A DNA stretch of 64,000 nucleotides from Dickeya oryzae (GTDB lineage Bacteria; Pseudomonadota; Gammaproteobacteria; Enterobacterales; Enterobacteriaceae), in assembly GCF_009372235.1 (NCBI RefSeq), contig NZ_ML762920.1, forward strand, positions 899,298-963,297. The letters are read 5' to 3'. The notes beneath the pieces were generated by a model, which did not search any database, was not told the DNA's origin, and saw only the letters and a program-made list of their open reading frames with translations. This document shows positions 45,817 through 56,973 of this stretch, piece after piece (position 1 is the stretch's first letter; the number at the start of each line of letters is the position of its first letter). Position numbers and translations under genes: made by a program.

Positions 45817-47007
45817 TCAGACGGTTTTTACCGCAATCGTATCGCGTTCCATCTTTTTCTTCAGCGTACGCTTGGTGCGATCCACCACTTCTCCCGCCAA
45901 CTGACCGCATGCCGCATCGATATCATCACCGCGAGTTTTACGCACGATAGTCGTAAAACCATACTCCATCAATACTTTGGAAAAGCGGTCAACCCGGCTG
46001 TTGGAACTGCGGCCATAAGGTGCGCCGGGGAACGGGTTCCAGGGGATCAGGTTTATCTTGCACGGCGTGTCTTTCAGGCATTCTGCCAACTGATGCGCAT
46101 GCTCGGTGCCGTCGTTGATGTGATCTAGCATCACGTACTCTACCGTGACACGCCCCTGATTCGCGTTGGATTTGTCCAGATAGCGTCGTACCGCCGCCAG
46201 GAAAGTCTCGATATCATACTTTTTATTAATTGGCATGATTTCGTTACGAATTTCATCCGTTGGCGCATGCAGGGAAATCGCCAGCGCCACATCAATCATA
46301 TCGCCCAGTTTATCCAGCGCAGGGACAACCCCAGACGTTGACAGCGTCACCCGACGTTTAGATAAGCCGAAACCAAAATCATCCAGCATGATTTCCATCG
46401 CCGGTACAACATTGGTCAGGTTCAGCAACGGTTCCCCCATCCCCATCATTACCACGTTGGTAATAGGTCGCTGCCCTGTCACTTTAGCGGCACCGATAAT
46501 TTTCGCCGCACGCCACACCTGCCCGATAATTTCAGATACGCGCAGGTTGCGGTTAAACCCCTGCTGCGCGGTAGAGCAGAATTTGCACTCCAGCGCACAC
46601 CCCACCTGTGAGGACACACACAGCGTGGCACGGTCATCTTCTGGGATGTACACCGTTTCCACGCGCTGGCCGTCAACCAGAATCGCCCACTTGATGGTAC
46701 CGTCAGAAGAGCGTTGCTCGTCTACGACCTCCGGTGCCCGAATTTCCGCGATCGCCTGCAGCTTACCGCGCAGTACCTTATTGATGTCGGTCATCTGGTT
46801 AAAATCATCACAGCAGTAATGATAGATCCATTTCATGACCTGATCGGCACGGAACGGTTTTTCACCCAGCTGCGCAAAAAAGGCACGCATTTGCTGGCGA
46901 TTGAAATCCAACAGGTTGATTTTTTCATTGCTGCTGGCGGCAACGGCGATAGCGTCGGATACAGCAACGGCGGAAGATACGGTTTGCTCAGACATAAATT
47001 GACTCAT
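45817..47007 (-). CDS. rlmN: 23S rRNA/tRNA adenine C2-methyltransferase RlmN
   Basis: 396 residues from ATG 47007; a second ATG at 46995 corresponds to the E. coli start. Radical-SAM cluster motif C-x3-C-x2-C in [30 protein letters not shown] at the start and the SAM-binding GMGEPLLN are also typical. Methylates A2503 of 23S rRNA and A37 of some tRNAs. A 4Fe-4S enzyme. Confidence 0.96.
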   Translation of the reverse strand: MSQFMSEQTVSSAVAVSDAIAVAASSNEKINLLDFNRQQMRAFFAQLGEKPFRADQVMKWIYHYCCDDFNQMTDINKVLRGKLQAIAEIRAPEVVDEQRSSDGTIKWAILVDGQRVETVYIPEDDRATLCVSSQVGCALECKFCSTAQQGFNRNLRVSEIIGQVWRAAKIIGAAKVTGQRPITNVVMMGMGEPLLNLTNVVPAMEIMLDDFGFGLSKRRVTLSTSGVVPALDKLGDMIDVALAISLHAPTDEIRNEIMPINKKYDIETFLAAVRRYLDKSNANQGRVTVEYVMLDHINDGTEHAHQLAECLKDTPCKINLIPWNPFPGAPYGRSSNSRVDRFSKVLMEYGFTTIVRKTRGDDIDAACGQLAGEVVDRTKRTLKKKMERDTIAVKTV

Positions 47008-47054
47008 GGCCTCGTTGTTACACGTTATGGCGCGAAAGGGAAACGGATAAAGAA

Positions 47055-47088
47055 ACGCCCTGGTTAAGCGCGTGCTCACCCAGGGCGC
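47055..47088 (-). terminator. ndk terminator
   Basis: GCCCTGG and CCAGGGC pair across a 17-nt loop that may itself fold; on the minus strand the stem is followed by GTTTCTTTA. Lies between ndk and rlmN. Confidence 0.55.
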
Positions 47089-47166
47089 GGCATTGTACAA
47101 ATTTTATAACACCCGCGCTACCTCAGCCTGATTATTTCACCGGGAAGCGCGTGTCTGGCCGACTAT

Positions 47167-47198
47167 AGCGGTTAGCTACGCGAGCGGTTAGCTACGCG
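47167..47198. repeat. 16-bp tandem duplication over the ndk stop
   Basis: AGCGGTTAGCTACGCG occurs twice back to back (47167-47182, 47183-47198). The ndk stop codon lies in the second copy. Confidence 0.9.
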
Positions 47199-47616
47199 GG
47201 AAAATTTCGTCAGCGCTGAAGAAATAAGCGATTTCACGCTCGGCAGATTCCACAGAATCTGAACCGTGTACCGCATTCGCGGTGAAGCTGTCAGCATAGT
47301 CAGCACGCAGGGTGCCAGCCAGCGCGTTAGCCGGGTTGGTAGCGCCCATGATATCGCGGTTACGCTGTACAGCGTTTTCCGCCTGCAACACCTGCACCAT
47401 GATAGGGCCAGAGGTCATAAAATCCACCAGACCGTCAAAGAACGGTTTGCCTTTATGCTCAGCGTAGAACCCTTCGGCCTGTTCGCGGCTCAGGTGCAGC
47501 ATTTTAGAGGCAATAATAGTGAAACCCGCGCTTTCGAAACGGGCATAAATCGCGCCGATCGCGTTTTTGGCAACTGCGTTTGGTTTGATAATAGAGAAGG
47601 TACGTTCTACCGTCAT
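47188..47616 (-). CDS. ndk: Nucleoside diphosphate kinase
   Basis: 142 residues, the usual length. Transfers the gamma-phosphate between nucleoside triphosphates and diphosphates through a phosphohistidine; the active-site NAVHGSDS with His is present, as are IIKPNAV and [11 protein letters not shown] 47616 follows GAGGCCACT. Single gene with its own terminator. Confidence 0.97.
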   Translation of the reverse strand: MTVERTFSIIKPNAVAKNAIGAIYARFESAGFTIIASKMLHLSREQAEGFYAEHKGKPFFDGLVDFMTSGPIMVQVLQAENAVQRNRDIMGATNPANALAGTLRADYADSFTANAVHGSDSVESAEREIAYFFSADEIFPRS

Positions 47617-47909
47617 AGTGGCCTCATCCAATAACATGTCATAACAGCTGGTTAGATAAAATTATAATACCAGCCCGTGTAAAGTGGCGCCGATTATAGA
47701 GGCACTGTCATGACTTTCCCATCAGGAAAATAACATTTTCGTAAAAAAAATTTATCCTCTTTGTCGGTACGCTACCTGCACGGTGATAACAAATCTGGCC
47801 CAGGCCATGACGCTGTATCAGACACCTTGCTCAGCACAGAAATATTACTGACAATGCCATCAATTGACACATGCAGGATCGGTCGAATCGATCCATACGG
47901 GGAGGTTTT

Positions 47910-48764
47910 ATGTCTACATCTGCCGCTGGGCTATTTGTTAGCGCGTCCTGGCTGAATACGCATCGTCACGATGCCGATATCGCCTTGATTGACGCTCGCA
48001 TGCTGCCGCCAGGCAACGATACGCGCGATGTTGCCGCCGAATACCGTACAGAACATCTGCCGGGCGCGGTGTTTTTCGATATTGAGTCCCTTTCTGACCA
48101 CCACACCTCTCTGCCGCACATGATGCCAGATACCACGACCTTTGCTGACGCACTGGGCAAACTGGGGCTGAGCGAGCAACAGCATCTGGTGATTTACGAT
48201 GAAGGCAACCTGTTTTCTGCACCACGGGCCTGGTGGATGCTGCGACTGGCCGGTGCTCAACGCATTTCTATCCTCAGTGGCGGTCTGGCTGGCTGGAAAC
48301 AGCAGGGCTTCGCGCTGGAACAAGGAAACGTGTCGCCGGTTGCTAACGTATTCCACGCCCAAACGCCAGCCGCAGGCACCATCCGCTCGTTTGATGACGT
48401 GCTAAAGCTTTGCCACAACGGTGATGAACAAATCGTTGATGCTCGCCCTGCGCCGCGCTTTCTCGGTGAAGTGGATGAACCCCGGCCTGGGTTACGCCGT
48501 GGGCATATTCCTGGCAGTTTCAACGTTCCCTGGAACCTGTTGGTTGACCAGGGTGCACTAAAACCAGCGGATGAACTGGCTGCCATCTTTCATCAGGCTG
48601 GTGTTGATATTCAGCGTCCGATTGTCGCCAGTTGCGGCTCTGGGGTAACGGCATCGGTCGTGCTACTGGCATTGTTTGTACTCAATGCACCACACATTTC
48701 GCTCTACGACGGTTCCTGGAGTGAATGGGGCGCACGTGATGACGTGCCGGTCGTTACCGGCTAG
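47910..48764 (+). CDS. sseA: 3-mercaptopyruvate sulfurtransferase
   Basis: 284 residues, two rhodanese domains. The C-terminal domain carries the active-site loop C-G-S-G-V-T-A characteristic of mercaptopyruvate sulfurtransferases. The substrate-binding DARPAPRFLGEVDEPRPGLRRGHIPGS region (in parts) is intact. Moves sulfur from 3-mercaptopyruvate to cyanide or thiols. GGGGAGG precedes ATG 47910. Convergent with sseB. Confidence 0.95.
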   Translation: MSTSAAGLFVSASWLNTHRHDADIALIDARMLPPGNDTRDVAAEYRTEHLPGAVFFDIESLSDHHTSLPHMMPDTTTFADALGKLGLSEQQHLVIYDEGNLFSAPRAWWMLRLAGAQRISILSGGLAGWKQQGFALEQGNVSPVANVFHAQTPAAGTIRSFDDVLKLCHNGDEQIVDARPAPRFLGEVDEPRPGLRRGHIPGSFNVPWNLLVDQGALKPADELAAIFHQAGVDIQRPIVASCGSGVTASVVLLALFVLNAPHISLYDGSWSEWGARDDVPVVTG

Positions 48765-48800
48765 CGATGATGAGCGGCTAAACAGACATTCGATGCATAA

Positions 48801-48835
48801 AAAACGGCACAGGCGCTGTCAGCCTGTGTCGTTTT
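48801..48835 (+). terminator. sseA/sseB bidirectional terminator
   Basis: AAAACGGCACAGGC pairs with GCCTGTGTCGTTTT around GCTGTCA. A-rich left and T-rich right sides let it work for both convergent genes. Confidence 0.8.
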
Positions 48836-48880
48836 GATGTGCACTGCATTTACTGCGAACCCGCTATCACGGCGTTCCCG

Positions 48881-49675
48881 CTAGGCCTGCACGTTATTTT
48901 TGAATTCGCGCAGGAAGCTGCCCCATTTGCGTTCGTAAAACGGCGTAGTGTGACGAATCAGGAAATGACTGATACCGGGTTCTTCATTATTGACCAGACA
49001 AATATCAATCGGACGGTCATCGGGCTGCGTATCCGTTGCCACCGAACCGGTAGCCTGAATCAACGCCTCCACCTCATCGCCATAGATATCCAGACCAATC
49101 AGCAAATGCGGTTGTTCTTCATCGGGCTCCTGAATCTGCGCCAGAAACGCCCGCTTGACGTTACGGTGCTTGCTGAACAATTGGGTCAGCGATTCAATCA
49201 TCTGTGTTGGCATCTCTGCCGGAATACCGATTTTCAATTCGGTATCGCCATCCAGCACATGCTGTTCCACCAGACCATTACCCTCAGCGGACAACAGGTG
49301 CTCAATCTCCTGCGGCAGAAACTCTTTGCCATACGGTAACTTCGGGTTCAGAAACAGCGTGGCACCACGGGTGATATCGAACAGCGTTCTGGCCGGTAAC
49401 GCCAGAAATGCCTGTTCATCGGTCACCGCCAGTTGTAACGCTTCCAGCGAAGAAAAAAACGGGATAGCAGAATCACCATCGGGTTTCTCCCAATGCTGCA
49501 ATTCCAGGCCGCTGTCTGCCGAGATGGCATCGCCGGATACTTCGTGTTCTTCACTGTGGCCGAGCACGTATACCGTGGCTTCCAGCAATTCACTGAAAAA
49601 CTCAGGACGGTGCGCCGGTTCCGATGCCGCCAGCGTTAACACCTCTTCCAGCCGATTGTGGGGTGAAAACTCCAT
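48881..49675 (-). CDS. sseB: SseB family protein
   Basis: 264 residues; start at ATG 49675 with GGAGAG upstream. SseB proteins have an N-terminal SseB domain and an SseB C-terminal domain and are named for serine sensitivity enhancement in E. coli; their biochemical role is not established. Identified from NRLEEVLTLAASEPAHRPEF (in part), its length and its place between pepB and sseA. Confidence 0.92.
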   Translation of the reverse strand: MEFSPHNRLEEVLTLAASEPAHRPEFFSELLEATVYVLGHSEEHEVSGDAISADSGLELQHWEKPDGDSAIPFFSSLEALQLAVTDEQAFLALPARTLFDITRGATLFLNPKLPYGKEFLPQEIEHLLSAEGNGLVEQHVLDGDTELKIGIPAEMPTQMIESLTQLFSKHRNVKRAFLAQIQEPDEEQPHLLIGLDIYGDEVEALIQATGSVATDTQPDDRPIDICLVNNEEPGISHFLIRHTTPFYERKWGSFLREFKNNVQA

Positions 49676-49714
49676 AACTCTCCTCAATGCTTAACATGAG
49701 CAGTCAGCACAGTA

Positions 49715-49748
49715 ACGACAACAGGGAACATCGGTTCCCTGTTGTCGT
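49715..49748. repeat. Long perfect hairpin between pepB and sseB
   Basis: ACGACAACAGGGAAC pairs perfectly with GTTCCCTGTTGTCGT around a 4-nt loop. No T-run follows on the minus strand, so its role in termination or mRNA stability is open. Confidence 0.6.
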
Positions 49749-49769
49749 CTTCACGTTGCCTGAACCTGG

Positions 49770-51065
49770 TTAACCCGCTTTATGCAGCAGGAAATCAGCC
49801 AGCGTACGCACACCTAAACCGGTTGCACCAGCAGACCATTGATCCACCGCCGACTTACGGTAGGTGGCAGAACAGTCGATATGCAACCAGCCCTGCTGGT
49901 AGTTTTTCACAAAGTGAGACAGAAACGCCGCCGCCGTGCTGGCACCGGCAGTATGGGCCGCGCCGGCCACATTATTCAGTTCAGCGAAGTTAGACGGTAA
50001 ATGCTGGCGATGGAACTCTTCCAGCGGCAAACGCCAGAACGGCTCGTCTTCACGACGGGCGCTCTCCATCAGCGAATCAATCATCGCATCATCGAAGCTA
50101 AACAGCGCGTGGTAGTCATTCCCCAACGCCGTTTTAGCCGCACCGGTCAGGGTGGCACAATCCACAATCCACTGCGGATTCTGCTCGCAGGCATCAATCA
50201 GACCATCGGCCAGAACCAGACGCCCTTCCGCATCGGTATTCATGACTTCGACGGTTTTACCATTACGATAACGAATGATGTCACCCAGACGGAACGCGTT
50301 GCCGCTGACCATGTTATCGGCACAACACAGATACAGTTTCACACGCTGTTGCAAACCACGAGCTGCCGCCAGTGCCAGTGCGCCTGTTACCAGCGCCGCA
50401 CCGCCCATATCCGACTTCATGGAATCCATGAAGCTGCTGCCTTTCAGGCTATAACCACCGGTATCAAAGGTGATGCCTTTACCAACCAGACAGGCCAGCA
50501 CCGGTGCGTCTGCGTTGCCAGTCGGGTTGTAGTCCAACGCCAGCAATACCGGCGAACGTTCTGAACCGCGACCAACGGTATGCAGGCCAGCATAGTTCTG
50601 CTCGCGCAGATCCTCGCCTTTGGTAATGCGATAGGAGATAGCGTCGCCCGCCACGCTGCACAGCAGATCAATCGCACGGGTAGCCAGTTGCTCCGGCCCC
50701 AAATCTTCCGCAGGCAGGTTGATGGTATCACGCACCCAGTCAACGATTTTCAGACGGCGCTCCAGCTCCTGCTGCTGCGCTTCAGGTAACGTGGCCCACG
50801 CCACCGTACGTTTGCCTTTCGGCCCACGGTATCCCTGCCAGAACGCCCAACTGCTTTCCAGATCCCAGCCATCACCAGCCAGTTTGACGTGTTTGATACC
50901 TTGCCCATCGATTTTACGGGCAGCGCGCTGAATGATGGTCTGCGGCTTGTTGCCGGACAGATGAATGGTAAATCCCTGCTCATTGGCGGTTAACGAGGCT
51001 TTCTCACCCCAGCGTGAGTCTGCTGGCTGATGGGAAAGGGTAATCAGCATCGCTTCAGTTGTCAT
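49770..51065 (-). CDS. pepB: Peptidase B (M17 leucyl aminopeptidase family)
   Basis: 431 residues. M17 metal/active-site motifs: [15 protein letters not shown] (in part), the K and D ligands of SDMGGAALV, and [12 protein letters not shown]. Cleaves N-terminal residues from peptides in the cytoplasm; hexameric. Lies downstream of iscX, separated from it by a terminator hairpin, as in E. coli. Confidence 0.97.
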   Translation of the reverse strand: MTTEAMLITLSHQPADSRWGEKASLTANEQGFTIHLSGNKPQTIIQRAARKIDGQGIKHVKLAGDGWDLESSWAFWQGYRGPKGKRTVAWATLPEAQQQELERRLKIVDWVRDTINLPAEDLGPEQLATRAIDLLCSVAGDAISYRITKGEDLREQNYAGLHTVGRGSERSPVLLALDYNPTGNADAPVLACLVGKGITFDTGGYSLKGSSFMDSMKSDMGGAALVTGALALAAARGLQQRVKLYLCCADNMVSGNAFRLGDIIRYRNGKTVEVMNTDAEGRLVLADGLIDACEQNPQWIVDCATLTGAAKTALGNDYHALFSFDDAMIDSLMESARREDEPFWRLPLEEFHRQHLPSNFAELNNVAGAAHTAGASTAAAFLSHFVKNYQQGWLHIDCSATYRKSAVDQWSAGATGLGVRTLADFLLHKAG

Positions 51066-51120
51066 ACATCTACTCCAAATTGGGCCTTGCTCTTGTCAGC
51101 CCACTATCGCCATGATGAAA

Positions 51121-51155
51121 AAAGAGAAAACGGGCCACCTCAAGGTAGCCCGTTG
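51121..51155 (-). terminator. Terminator after iscX
   Basis: On the minus strand AACGGGCTACCT pairs with AGGTGGCCCGTT (one mismatch), followed by TTCTCTTTTTT. It should limit isc operon read-through into pepB. Confidence 0.8.
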
Positions 51156-51165
51156 ACTAATTTAG

Positions 51166-51366
51166 TTATTCGGCTTCATCCAGCCACACGAGCAGGATAG
51201 CTTCCAGAATTTTTTCGTTTGACGCATCAGGTTCGTCGTCAAACTCATCCAATTCGCAAATCCAGCGGTGTAGATCGGTGAAACGCACGGTTTTTGGGTC
51301 GGTATCTGGATACAAGTCGTACAGCGCTTCGCCGATTTCGCGGCTATCGGTCCATTTTAGTCCCAT
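51166..51366 (-). CDS. iscX: IscX (YfhJ)
   Basis: 66 residues, acidic: [18 protein letters not shown], the [16 protein letters not shown] region and a VWLDEAE end. It binds iron and IscS and tunes the cluster assembly machinery. Last gene of the isc operon, 11 bp after fdx. Confidence 0.97.
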   Translation of the reverse strand: MGLKWTDSREIGEALYDLYPDTDPKTVRFTDLHRWICELDEFDDEPDASNEKILEAILLVWLDEAE

Positions 51367-51377
51367 GAGTTACCCCA

Positions 51378-51713
51378 TCAATGTTCGCGTGCATGGTTAA
51401 TGGTATAACGCGGAATTTCTACCACCAGATCTTCATCGGTGACACGCGCCTGGCACCCCAGGCGACTTTCCGGTTCCAGTCCCCAGGCTTTGTCCAGCAT
51501 GTCGTCTTCGTCTTCGGTACTTTCCGCCAACGAATCAAACCCTTCCCGAACAATGCAATGACAGGTGGTACAAGCGCAGGATTTCTCGCAGGCATGCTCT
51601 ATCTCAATACCATTACGCAATGCCACGTCCAGAATGGTTTCACCACTGTTCGCTTCTAAAACCGCCCCTTCCGGACACAAATCCTGATGCGGCAGAAAAA
51701 CAATCTTGGGCAT
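51378..51713 (-). CDS. fdx: Isc-type [2Fe-2S] ferredoxin
   Basis: 111 residues from ATG 51713. The adrenodoxin-like cluster ligands are seen in C-x5-C-x2-C (CEKSCACTTC) plus a later Cys in SRLGCQ. It supplies electrons for Fe-S cluster assembly on IscU. One base after hscA. A longer frame overlapping hscA is not used. Confidence 0.97.
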   Translation of the reverse strand: MPKIVFLPHQDLCPEGAVLEANSGETILDVALRNGIEIEHACEKSCACTTCHCIVREGFDSLAESTEDEDDMLDKAWGLEPESRLGCQARVTDEDLVVEIPRYTINHAREH

Positions 51714-51714
51714 G

Positions 51715-53565
51715 TTATACCTCGTCCACGGAATGCCCCGCCAGCGCACGGCGGATAGATTCATCCATCCGGCGGGCAGCGAATTCCTGGGTTTGTTGAT
51801 CTAGTTTTTTAATCGCGGCCTCAATCGCTGAGGCATCGGTTTCCTGTGCAACTTGCTGCAAATGTAAACTGGCAGCGTCTATCGCCGCACGCTCTTGCGG
51901 GGAGAGCAACGCGGCATCGGCCGCCAACGCGCTGTTGAGGCTTTCGAGCACGCGCGTGGCTTCCACCCGCTGTTCTGCCAGCCTGCGCGCGCTAATATCA
52001 CTCTGCACGTTCTGCATAGAGTCGGTGATCATGGTGGCGATTTCATCATCGCTCAGACCATAAGACGGCTTCACCTGAATTGAGGCTTCCACCCCGGTGG
52101 ATTTCTCCATCGCGGTAACGCTCAGCAACCCGTCGGCATCCACCTGGAAGGTGACCCGGATATGTGCACCACCTGCAGGCATTGGCGGAATGCCACGCAG
52201 CGTGAAACGGCCAAGCGAACGACAATCCTGGACCAGCTCGCGTTCACCCTGCAACACGTGAATCATCATCGCGGTCTGGCCATCCTTGAAGGTAGTGAAC
52301 TCCTGCGCGCGCGCTACCGGAATCGTGGTATTACGCGGAATCACTTTCTCGACCAGTCCCCCCATGGTTTCCAGTCCCAGCGACAGCGGGATAACATCCA
52401 GCAACAGCATTTCACTGTCAGGCTTGTTACCGACCAGGATATCCGCCTGGATGGCCGCGCCAATAGCCACCACTTTATCCGGGTCGATAGAGGTCAACGG
52501 CGTACGACCAAAGAATTCGCCCACCTGCTCACGCACCAACGGGACACGGGTAGAACCACCAACCATGACGACTTCTTTCACGTCATCTACATCAACACCC
52601 GCGTCTTTGAGCGAGCGACGACAAGACAATAGCGTGCGTTTCACCAGCGGTGCAATCAACGCATTGAACTGTTCACGGGTAATCTCACCTTGCCAGCCCG
52701 CGACCGATACCGGCACAGAGTGCGAGTCACTCAGGGCGATCTTAGTCTGTACCGCAGTATTAAGCAGCGTCTGTTGCAATTGATGATCATCACGCACGAC
52801 GATACCGGCCTGTTCGCGGATCCACTCAACCAGCAGATGGTCAAAATCATCCCCACCCAATGCCGAGTCACCGCCGGTCGCCAGCACTTCAAATACCCCA
52901 CGGCTAAGACGCAGGATAGAGATATCAAAGGTACCACCGCCCAGATCATATACGGCAATCACACCTTCCTGACCTGAATCCAGACCATAGGCTATCGCCG
53001 CCGCCGTCGGTTCATTGAGCAGGCGCAGCACATGCAGACCAGCCAGACGGGCGGCATCTTTGGTGCCCTGACGCTGGGCGTCATCAAAATAAGCCGGCAC
53101 AGTAATCACCACGCCGTCAGGTAACCCATTGAGTGCTTCTTCAGCACGGCGGGTCAGCGCAGACAGAATGTCGGCCGAGATCTGAATCGGATTGCGTGCA
53201 CCACCAGCGGTTTGCAACACCGGCAGGCCATTTTCGCTGGCGGTAAACTGATAAGGCAGATGAGGATAACGCTGCTGGATGTCAGCCAGTGACCGTCCCA
53301 TTAAGCGCTTGACGGAGCTGACGGTGTTAACCGGGTCAATGGCCGCCTGCTGACGCGCCTCCCAACCAACGGTATGCCCGTCAGCGTCATAATGCACAAC
53401 GGACGGTAACAGGTGACGCCCGTTATGGTCAGGCAACGTCTGTGCCTCACCACTTCGGACCGTGGCAACCAGAGAGTGGGTGGTTCCCAGATCAATGCCA
53501 ACAGCCAAACGGTGCTGATGCGGCGCTGCACTCAGTCCTGGCTCGCTGATTTGTAATAAGGCCAT
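51715..53565 (-). CDS. hscA: Fe-S assembly chaperone HscA
   Basis: 616 residues, Hsp70 family: [12 protein letters not shown] phosphate loop, [23 protein letters not shown], then the substrate-binding domain and helical lid. With HscB it helps release clusters from IscU (whose LPPVK motif is present in this operon). Normal length; follows hscB by ~75 bp. Confidence 0.98.
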   Translation of the reverse strand: MALLQISEPGLSAAPHQHRLAVGIDLGTTHSLVATVRSGEAQTLPDHNGRHLLPSVVHYDADGHTVGWEARQQAAIDPVNTVSSVKRLMGRSLADIQQRYPHLPYQFTASENGLPVLQTAGGARNPIQISADILSALTRRAEEALNGLPDGVVITVPAYFDDAQRQGTKDAARLAGLHVLRLLNEPTAAAIAYGLDSGQEGVIAVYDLGGGTFDISILRLSRGVFEVLATGGDSALGGDDFDHLLVEWIREQAGIVVRDDHQLQQTLLNTAVQTKIALSDSHSVPVSVAGWQGEITREQFNALIAPLVKRTLLSCRRSLKDAGVDVDDVKEVVMVGGSTRVPLVREQVGEFFGRTPLTSIDPDKVVAIGAAIQADILVGNKPDSEMLLLDVIPLSLGLETMGGLVEKVIPRNTTIPVARAQEFTTFKDGQTAMMIHVLQGERELVQDCRSLGRFTLRGIPPMPAGGAHIRVTFQVDADGLLSVTAMEKSTGVEASIQVKPSYGLSDDEIATMITDSMQNVQSDISARRLAEQRVEATRVLESLNSALAADAALLSPQERAAIDAASLHLQQVAQETDASAIEAAIKKLDQQTQEFAARRMDESIRRALAGHSVDEV

Positions 53566-53639
53566 ATTGAGCTTCCATCAATTGGCGGGCGGGCAACGAT
53601 GACACCAGGCCATGATTGCCCTACCGGATTGAATGTGAC

Positions 53640-54158
53640 TTATCGTTCCAGCAATTGTTCTTCGAGTTGTTCGACCTGCTGCTGGAGTCGATCAAAAAAG
53701 CGTAGTTTACGCACGGTATCCGCTGCATCCGACCAGGATTCAGCATCCAGCTCGCTCACCATTTGCTCGCTACGCTGGCGGGTCATCCCTTGCAGACGCT
53801 GTGCAAATGCTGCCAGCGCACTTTCCGCATCCGGTCGGCGCTCAATCTCATCGAGCTCTTCGCGCAGTTCCATCTGCTCCATCAGGAATGCAGTATCATG
53901 GAGCGTATGCTGTTCGCTGCTCAAATCGAAGCCGTGCAAAGATAGCATATACTCGGCGCGTTTCAGTGGGTGCTTTAGCGCCTGATAGGCATTATTGATG
54001 GTGGCGGCCTGTTGTAGCGCCATCATACGGTCGCGTTCCGGGCTGGCGGCAAAGCGGTCAGGATGAAACTGGCGCTGCAGTTCCTGAAACCGGGAAGCAA
54101 GCAGGCTGCCATCCACCTTATAGCGAATCGGCAGCCCGAATAAAGTAAAGTAATCCAT
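53640..54158 (-). CDS. hscB: Co-chaperone HscB
   Basis: 172 residues from ATG 54158. N-terminal J domain with HPD in QFHPDRF, then a C-terminal three-helix domain that binds IscU. Upstream in-frame codons lack a ribosome-binding site and the family N-terminus is [10 protein letters not shown]. Confidence 0.97.
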   Translation of the reverse strand: MDYFTLFGLPIRYKVDGSLLASRFQELQRQFHPDRFAASPERDRMMALQQAATINNAYQALKHPLKRAEYMLSLHGFDLSSEQHTLHDTAFLMEQMELREELDEIERRPDAESALAAFAQRLQGMTRQRSEQMVSELDAESWSDAADTVRKLRFFDRLQQQVEQLEEQLLER

Positions 54159-54262
54159 AGTGTGCTCTGAGTTCGCAGACAATTCATGCACGCCCGCCGT
54201 GCTATATACACAAGCACACCACACGGCGGGAGCCAGTCAACAGACCGGCCAGCGGTCAGACA

Positions 54263-54586
54263 TTAAACATTAAAGCTTTCGCCGCAACCGCACTCGCTGG
54301 AAACGTTAGGGTTATTGAATTTGAAGCCTTCGTTCAGCCCTTCCTTGACGAAATCTAACTCGGTACCGTCAAGGTAGACCAGGCTTTTACCGTCAATAAT
54401 GACCTTCACGCCCTTGTCTTCGAACACCACATCATCGGTGTTCAATTCATCAACAAATTCCAGCACATACGCCATACCGGAGCAACCAGAAGTTCTCACC
54501 CCCAGACGCAAACCGATACCTTTGCCGCGGTTAGCCATAAAAGCATTAACACGTTGTGCAGCACTGTCGCTCAGGGAAATCGACAT
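54263..54586 (-). CDS. iscA: Iron-sulfur assembly protein IscA
   Basis: 107 residues, A-type carrier. The three conserved cysteines are in TSGCSGMAY and the C-terminal CGCGESF. It carries Fe-S clusters or iron to targets. Spaced between iscU and hscB as usual. Confidence 0.97.
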   Translation of the reverse strand: MSISLSDSAAQRVNAFMANRGKGIGLRLGVRTSGCSGMAYVLEFVDELNTDDVVFEDKGVKVIIDGKSLVYLDGTELDFVKEGLNEGFKFNNPNVSSECGCGESFNV

Positions 54587-54611
54587 AGCAAACCTCTAAT
54601 TCATCTGCCTG

Positions 54612-54998
54612 TTATTTGTCGCTACGTTTGCTCTTGTAATCGGCGATGGCGGCTTTGATAGCGTCTTCAGCCAGAATAGAGCAGTGAATTTTCACCGGCG
54701 GCAATTCCAGTTCTTCGGCGATTTGGGTGTTCTTGATCGATTCGGCTTCCGTCAGACTTTTGCCTTTCACCCACTCAGTGACCAGCGAGCTGGAAGCGAT
54801 AGCGGAACCGCAACCGTAGGTTTTAAAGCGGGCATCTTCGATAATCCCCTGCTCGTTGACCTTGATTTGCAGTTTCATCACGTCACCACAGGCCGGTGCG
54901 CCCACCATACCGCTGCCGATACTCGGATCAGATGAATCGAACGAGCCGACATTGCGCGGATTTTCATAGTGATCAATTACTTTTTCGCTGTAAGCCAT
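54612..54998 (-). CDS. iscU: Iron-sulfur scaffold IscU
   Basis: 128 residues. The three cluster ligands are in APACGDV, YGCGSAI and KIHCSILAED. LPPVK, the HscA recognition motif, is present at ~99-103. Scaffold on which 2Fe-2S clusters are built with sulfur from IscS. 24 bp after iscS. Confidence 0.98.
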   Translation of the reverse strand: MAYSEKVIDHYENPRNVGSFDSSDPSIGSGMVGAPACGDVMKLQIKVNEQGIIEDARFKTYGCGSAIASSSLVTEWVKGKSLTEAESIKNTQIAEELELPPVKIHCSILAEDAIKAAIADYKSKRSDK

Positions 54999-55022
54999 AA
55001 TATACGTCCTGATTCCTGCGAA

Positions 55023-56237
55023 TTAATGGTGCGCCCATTCGATGCTGTTGATATCCACGCCTTGCTTGAACATGTCCCACAGCGGAGACAGGTCACGCAG
55101 ACGGCCGATGGATTTACGAACCAGATCGATGGTGTAGTCAATTTCTTCTTCAGTCGTGAAGCGACCCAGAGAGAAGCGGATGGAGCTGTGTGCCAGTTCA
55201 TCGTTCATCCCCAGTGCACGTAGCACATAAGAAGGCTCCAGGCTGGCAGAGGTACAAGCCGAACCGGAAGACACCGCCAGATCCTTCAGTGCCATGATCA
55301 GCGACTCACCTTCCACATAGTTGAAGCTGACGTTCAGGATATTCGGTGCGCCCTGCTCCAAATCGCCGTTCAGGTACACTTCTTCGATATCGTTGATGCC
55401 GTTCCACAGGCGATCGCGCAGAGCGCGCAGGCGAACAGCCTCTTCAGCCATTTCTTCTTTAGCAATGCGATAGGCTTCACCCATACCGACAATCTGATGG
55501 ACCGGCAGGGTACCAGAACGCATACCGCGTTCGTGGCCACCGCCATGCATCTGCGCTTCAATACGCACACGCGGCTTACGACGCACATACAGCGCGCCAA
55601 TCCCTTTCGGACCGTAAATCTTGTGACCGGAGAAAGACATCAGGTCAACTTTCAGTTGGCTGAGATCAATCGGCAGCTTGCCTACGCTCTGAGTAGCATC
55701 GACATGGAAAATAATGCCGCGACTACGACACATTTCGCCGATGGTCGCGATGTCCTGTACCACGCCGATTTCGTTATTCACATGCATGATGGACACCACG
55801 ATAGTGTCATCACGCATAGCCGCTTCCAGCTCTTTCAAATCAATGATGCCGTTGCGCTGTGGTGCCAGGTAAGTCACTTCAAACCCTTCGCGCTCAAGCT
55901 GACGGCAGGTATCCAGCACAGCTTTGTGTTCGGTCTTGCTGGTAATGATGTGCTTGCCTTTTTTCTGATAGAAATTCGCTGCACCTTTGATAGCCAGATT
56001 GTCGGATTCGGTAGCGCCAGAAGTGAAAACGATCTCGCGCGGGTCCGCACCAACCAGTTCAGCCACCTGATTACGGGCGATATCTACCGCCTCTTCCGCC
56101 TGCCAACCAAAACGGTGAGAGCGTGAGGCTGGGTTGCCGAACGTACCGTCCAGCGTCAGAAACTGCATCATTTTTTCGGCTACGCGCGGGTCGACCGGTG
56201 TGGTAGCGGAATAATCCAGATAAATGGGTAACTTCAT
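55023..56237 (-). CDS. iscS: Cysteine desulfurase IscS
   Basis: 404 residues, PLP enzyme. Active-site lysine in [12 protein letters not shown], sulfur-accepting Cys in [13 protein letters not shown], cofactor contacts in TSGATESDN and the HVDATQS stretch. Provides sulfur for Fe-S clusters and tRNA thiolation. Follows iscR in the operon. Confidence 0.98.
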   Translation of the reverse strand: MKLPIYLDYSATTPVDPRVAEKMMQFLTLDGTFGNPASRSHRFGWQAEEAVDIARNQVAELVGADPREIVFTSGATESDNLAIKGAANFYQKKGKHIITSKTEHKAVLDTCRQLEREGFEVTYLAPQRNGIIDLKELEAAMRDDTIVVSIMHVNNEIGVVQDIATIGEMCRSRGIIFHVDATQSVGKLPIDLSQLKVDLMSFSGHKIYGPKGIGALYVRRKPRVRIEAQMHGGGHERGMRSGTLPVHQIVGMGEAYRIAKEEMAEEAVRLRALRDRLWNGINDIEEVYLNGDLEQGAPNILNVSFNYVEGESLIMALKDLAVSSGSACTSASLEPSYVLRALGMNDELAHSSIRFSLGRFTTEEEIDYTIDLVRKSIGRLRDLSPLWDMFKQGVDINSIEWAHH

Positions 56238-56295
56238 TGCTCTTAAACTCCGTACATCACTTCAAAACGTTCAAGGCGTTTCGTTCTTTTTTCTT

Positions 56296-56790
56296 TCAGG
56301 CACGCAAGTTGACGTTGATGGTTTCTTGTATGCGTCCGTTGGCGGTACGACGCACGTCAGCATCCTGACGATCCGCGACGTCCAGAATCTCTTTGTTATT
56401 GACCAATTCATCCAGGGTGATGTTATTGAGAAACTCGCTGATGCGGTCACTCAAATCACGCCACAGCGTGTGGGTCAGACAGCGATCGCCGCCCTGACAC
56501 CCTTCTTTCCCCTGGCAGCGCGTGGCATCCACAGATTCATCCACCGCTGAGATAACCGAGCCGACAGCGATTTCGGCAGAGTCTTTGCCCAACAGATAAC
56601 CACCACCTGGACCACGCACGCTGGCAACCAGCCCATGCTTACGCAGGCGAGAGAACAGCTGTTCCAGATAAGAAAGCGAAATACCCTGACGCTCGGAGAT
56701 ATCCGCCAGCGGAACCGGGCCTTCCTTTGAATGCAGCGCCACATCAAGCATGGCGGTAACGGCGTAGCGGCCTTTAGATGTCAGTCTCAT
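56296..56790 (-). CDS. iscR: Fe-S regulator IscR
   Basis: 164 residues, Rrf2 family. Winged helix at the N-terminus ([34 protein letters not shown]) and three cluster-binding cysteines in C-x5-C-x5-C ([13 protein letters not shown]). Holo-IscR represses the isc operon through type 1 sites, one of which is visible upstream. Confidence 0.98.
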   Translation of the reverse strand: MRLTSKGRYAVTAMLDVALHSKEGPVPLADISERQGISLSYLEQLFSRLRKHGLVASVRGPGGGYLLGKDSAEIAVGSVISAVDESVDATRCQGKEGCQGGDRCLTHTLWRDLSDRISEFLNNITLDELVNNKEILDVADRQDADVRRTANGRIQETINVNLRA

Positions 56791-56873
56791 GTTAGTGGTA
56801 TCCGTAAGATAAACATGTATTATTAAGACAAGTATTATGAGTCAAGTATACATAGCACAGTCATAAGTCTGAC

Positions 56874-56898
56874 ATTCCTGAGTGTTTTAGTCAACTAT
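56874..56898 (-). promoter_or_regulatory. Type 1 IscR-binding site
   Basis: On the minus strand ATAGTTGACT-AAAAC-ACTCAGGAAT fits the 25-bp type 1 IscR consensus (ATASYYGACTRWWWYAGTC then RRSTAT) with two mismatches, ~85 bp before iscR. The following bases GTCAGACTT match the E. coli iscR promoter region. Confidence 0.75.
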
Positions 56899-56923
56899 TT
56901 AACCAAGTAAATAACTCAACTAT
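56899..56923 (-). promoter_or_regulatory. Second, degenerate IscR site
   Basis: Directly adjoining the first site, ATAGTTGAGT-TATTT-ACTTGGTTAA keeps the half-site spacing but has several mismatches. E. coli also has two abutting sites here. Confidence 0.45.
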
Positions 56924-56973
56924 TACCCCGGCACAGCACGTATTCCCAATAACCGCTCTCAATCCACTCTTAT

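Noticed and set aside
49715-49748. Strong terminator of pepB
   Set aside because: The stem is perfect but no T-run follows on the minus strand, so it is listed only as a hairpin.
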